Assembly (NCBI GenBank): GCA_002420005.1
Contig: DIHE01000114.1
Span: 17,092 to 23,049, forward strand
Direction: 5' to 3'
DNA length: 5,958 nucleotides
DNA from: Holophagales bacterium UBA5704
Lineage (GTDB): Bacteria; Acidobacteriota; Thermoanaerobaculia; Multivoradales; UBA5704
Both the position numbers and the translations under genes were made by a program. Shown here piece by piece: positions 5,930-5,958 of this stretch. The notes beneath the pieces were generated by a model. It saw nothing but the letters and a program-made list of their open reading frames with translations. It did not search any database and had not been told where the DNA came from. The first letter of the stretch is position 1; every line of letters begins with the position of its first letter.

Positions 5930-5958
5930 GCGCGGTCGCCAGCGATCCCGCCCCCCCA
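5930..5958. other. Short right-edge tail without a feature
   Basis: 29 bases after the last stop, ending in a run of C. No hairpin-plus-T-run terminator, promoter or gene start can be seen before the window ends. Confidence 0.6.

Overview
The window is a gene-dense, high-GC stretch of a bacterial chromosome with every recognised gene on the + strand. Codons end mostly in G or C. A sigma-54-type regulator C-terminus with tandem Fis-like helix-turn-helix units, a type IV pilus retraction-type ATPase and a CAAGGAC-rich intergenic repeat together suggest an Acidobacteriota-like or other environmental delta-type lineage. That placement is inference; no rRNA or other marker gene is present.

Layout: (1) 2-331 is the C-terminal end of a transcriptional regulator that enters from the left edge. 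(2) 328-2319, overlapping it by an ATGA, is a 663-aa fusion enzyme with an N-terminal class II (zinc) sugar-phosphate aldolase and a C-terminal short-chain dehydrogenase. (3) 2320-2446 is a non-coding gap dominated by an imperfect hairpin whose two arms are each built from 9-nt CAAGGAC-type units. (4) 2447-3592 is a PilT/PilU-family ATPase. (5) 3592-4242 starts at an ATGATG overlap with that gene's stop codon. It encodes a small protein with a four-cysteine zinc ribbon and a receiver-like domain that lacks the phosphoacceptor aspartate. (6) 4272-5381 is a RecF/OLD-like AAA ATPase. (7) 5378-5929 begins at a GTGA overlap and encodes a 183-aa protein with a TOPRIM-like arrangement of acidic residues. 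The last 29 bases hold nothing recognisable.

There are three functional blocks. The regulator and aldolase/dehydrogenase look translationally coupled and point to sugar (deoxy-sugar-like) catabolism. The pilus ATPase and its zinc-ribbon/pseudo-receiver partner look like a motor plus an undescribed accessory protein. The ATPase and TOPRIM-like pair has the architecture of two-gene OLD/PARIS-like nuclease systems and is the best candidate here for an uncharacterised defence or DNA-processing module. No tRNA, rRNA, CRISPR array, insertion sequence or convincing rho-independent terminator was seen.
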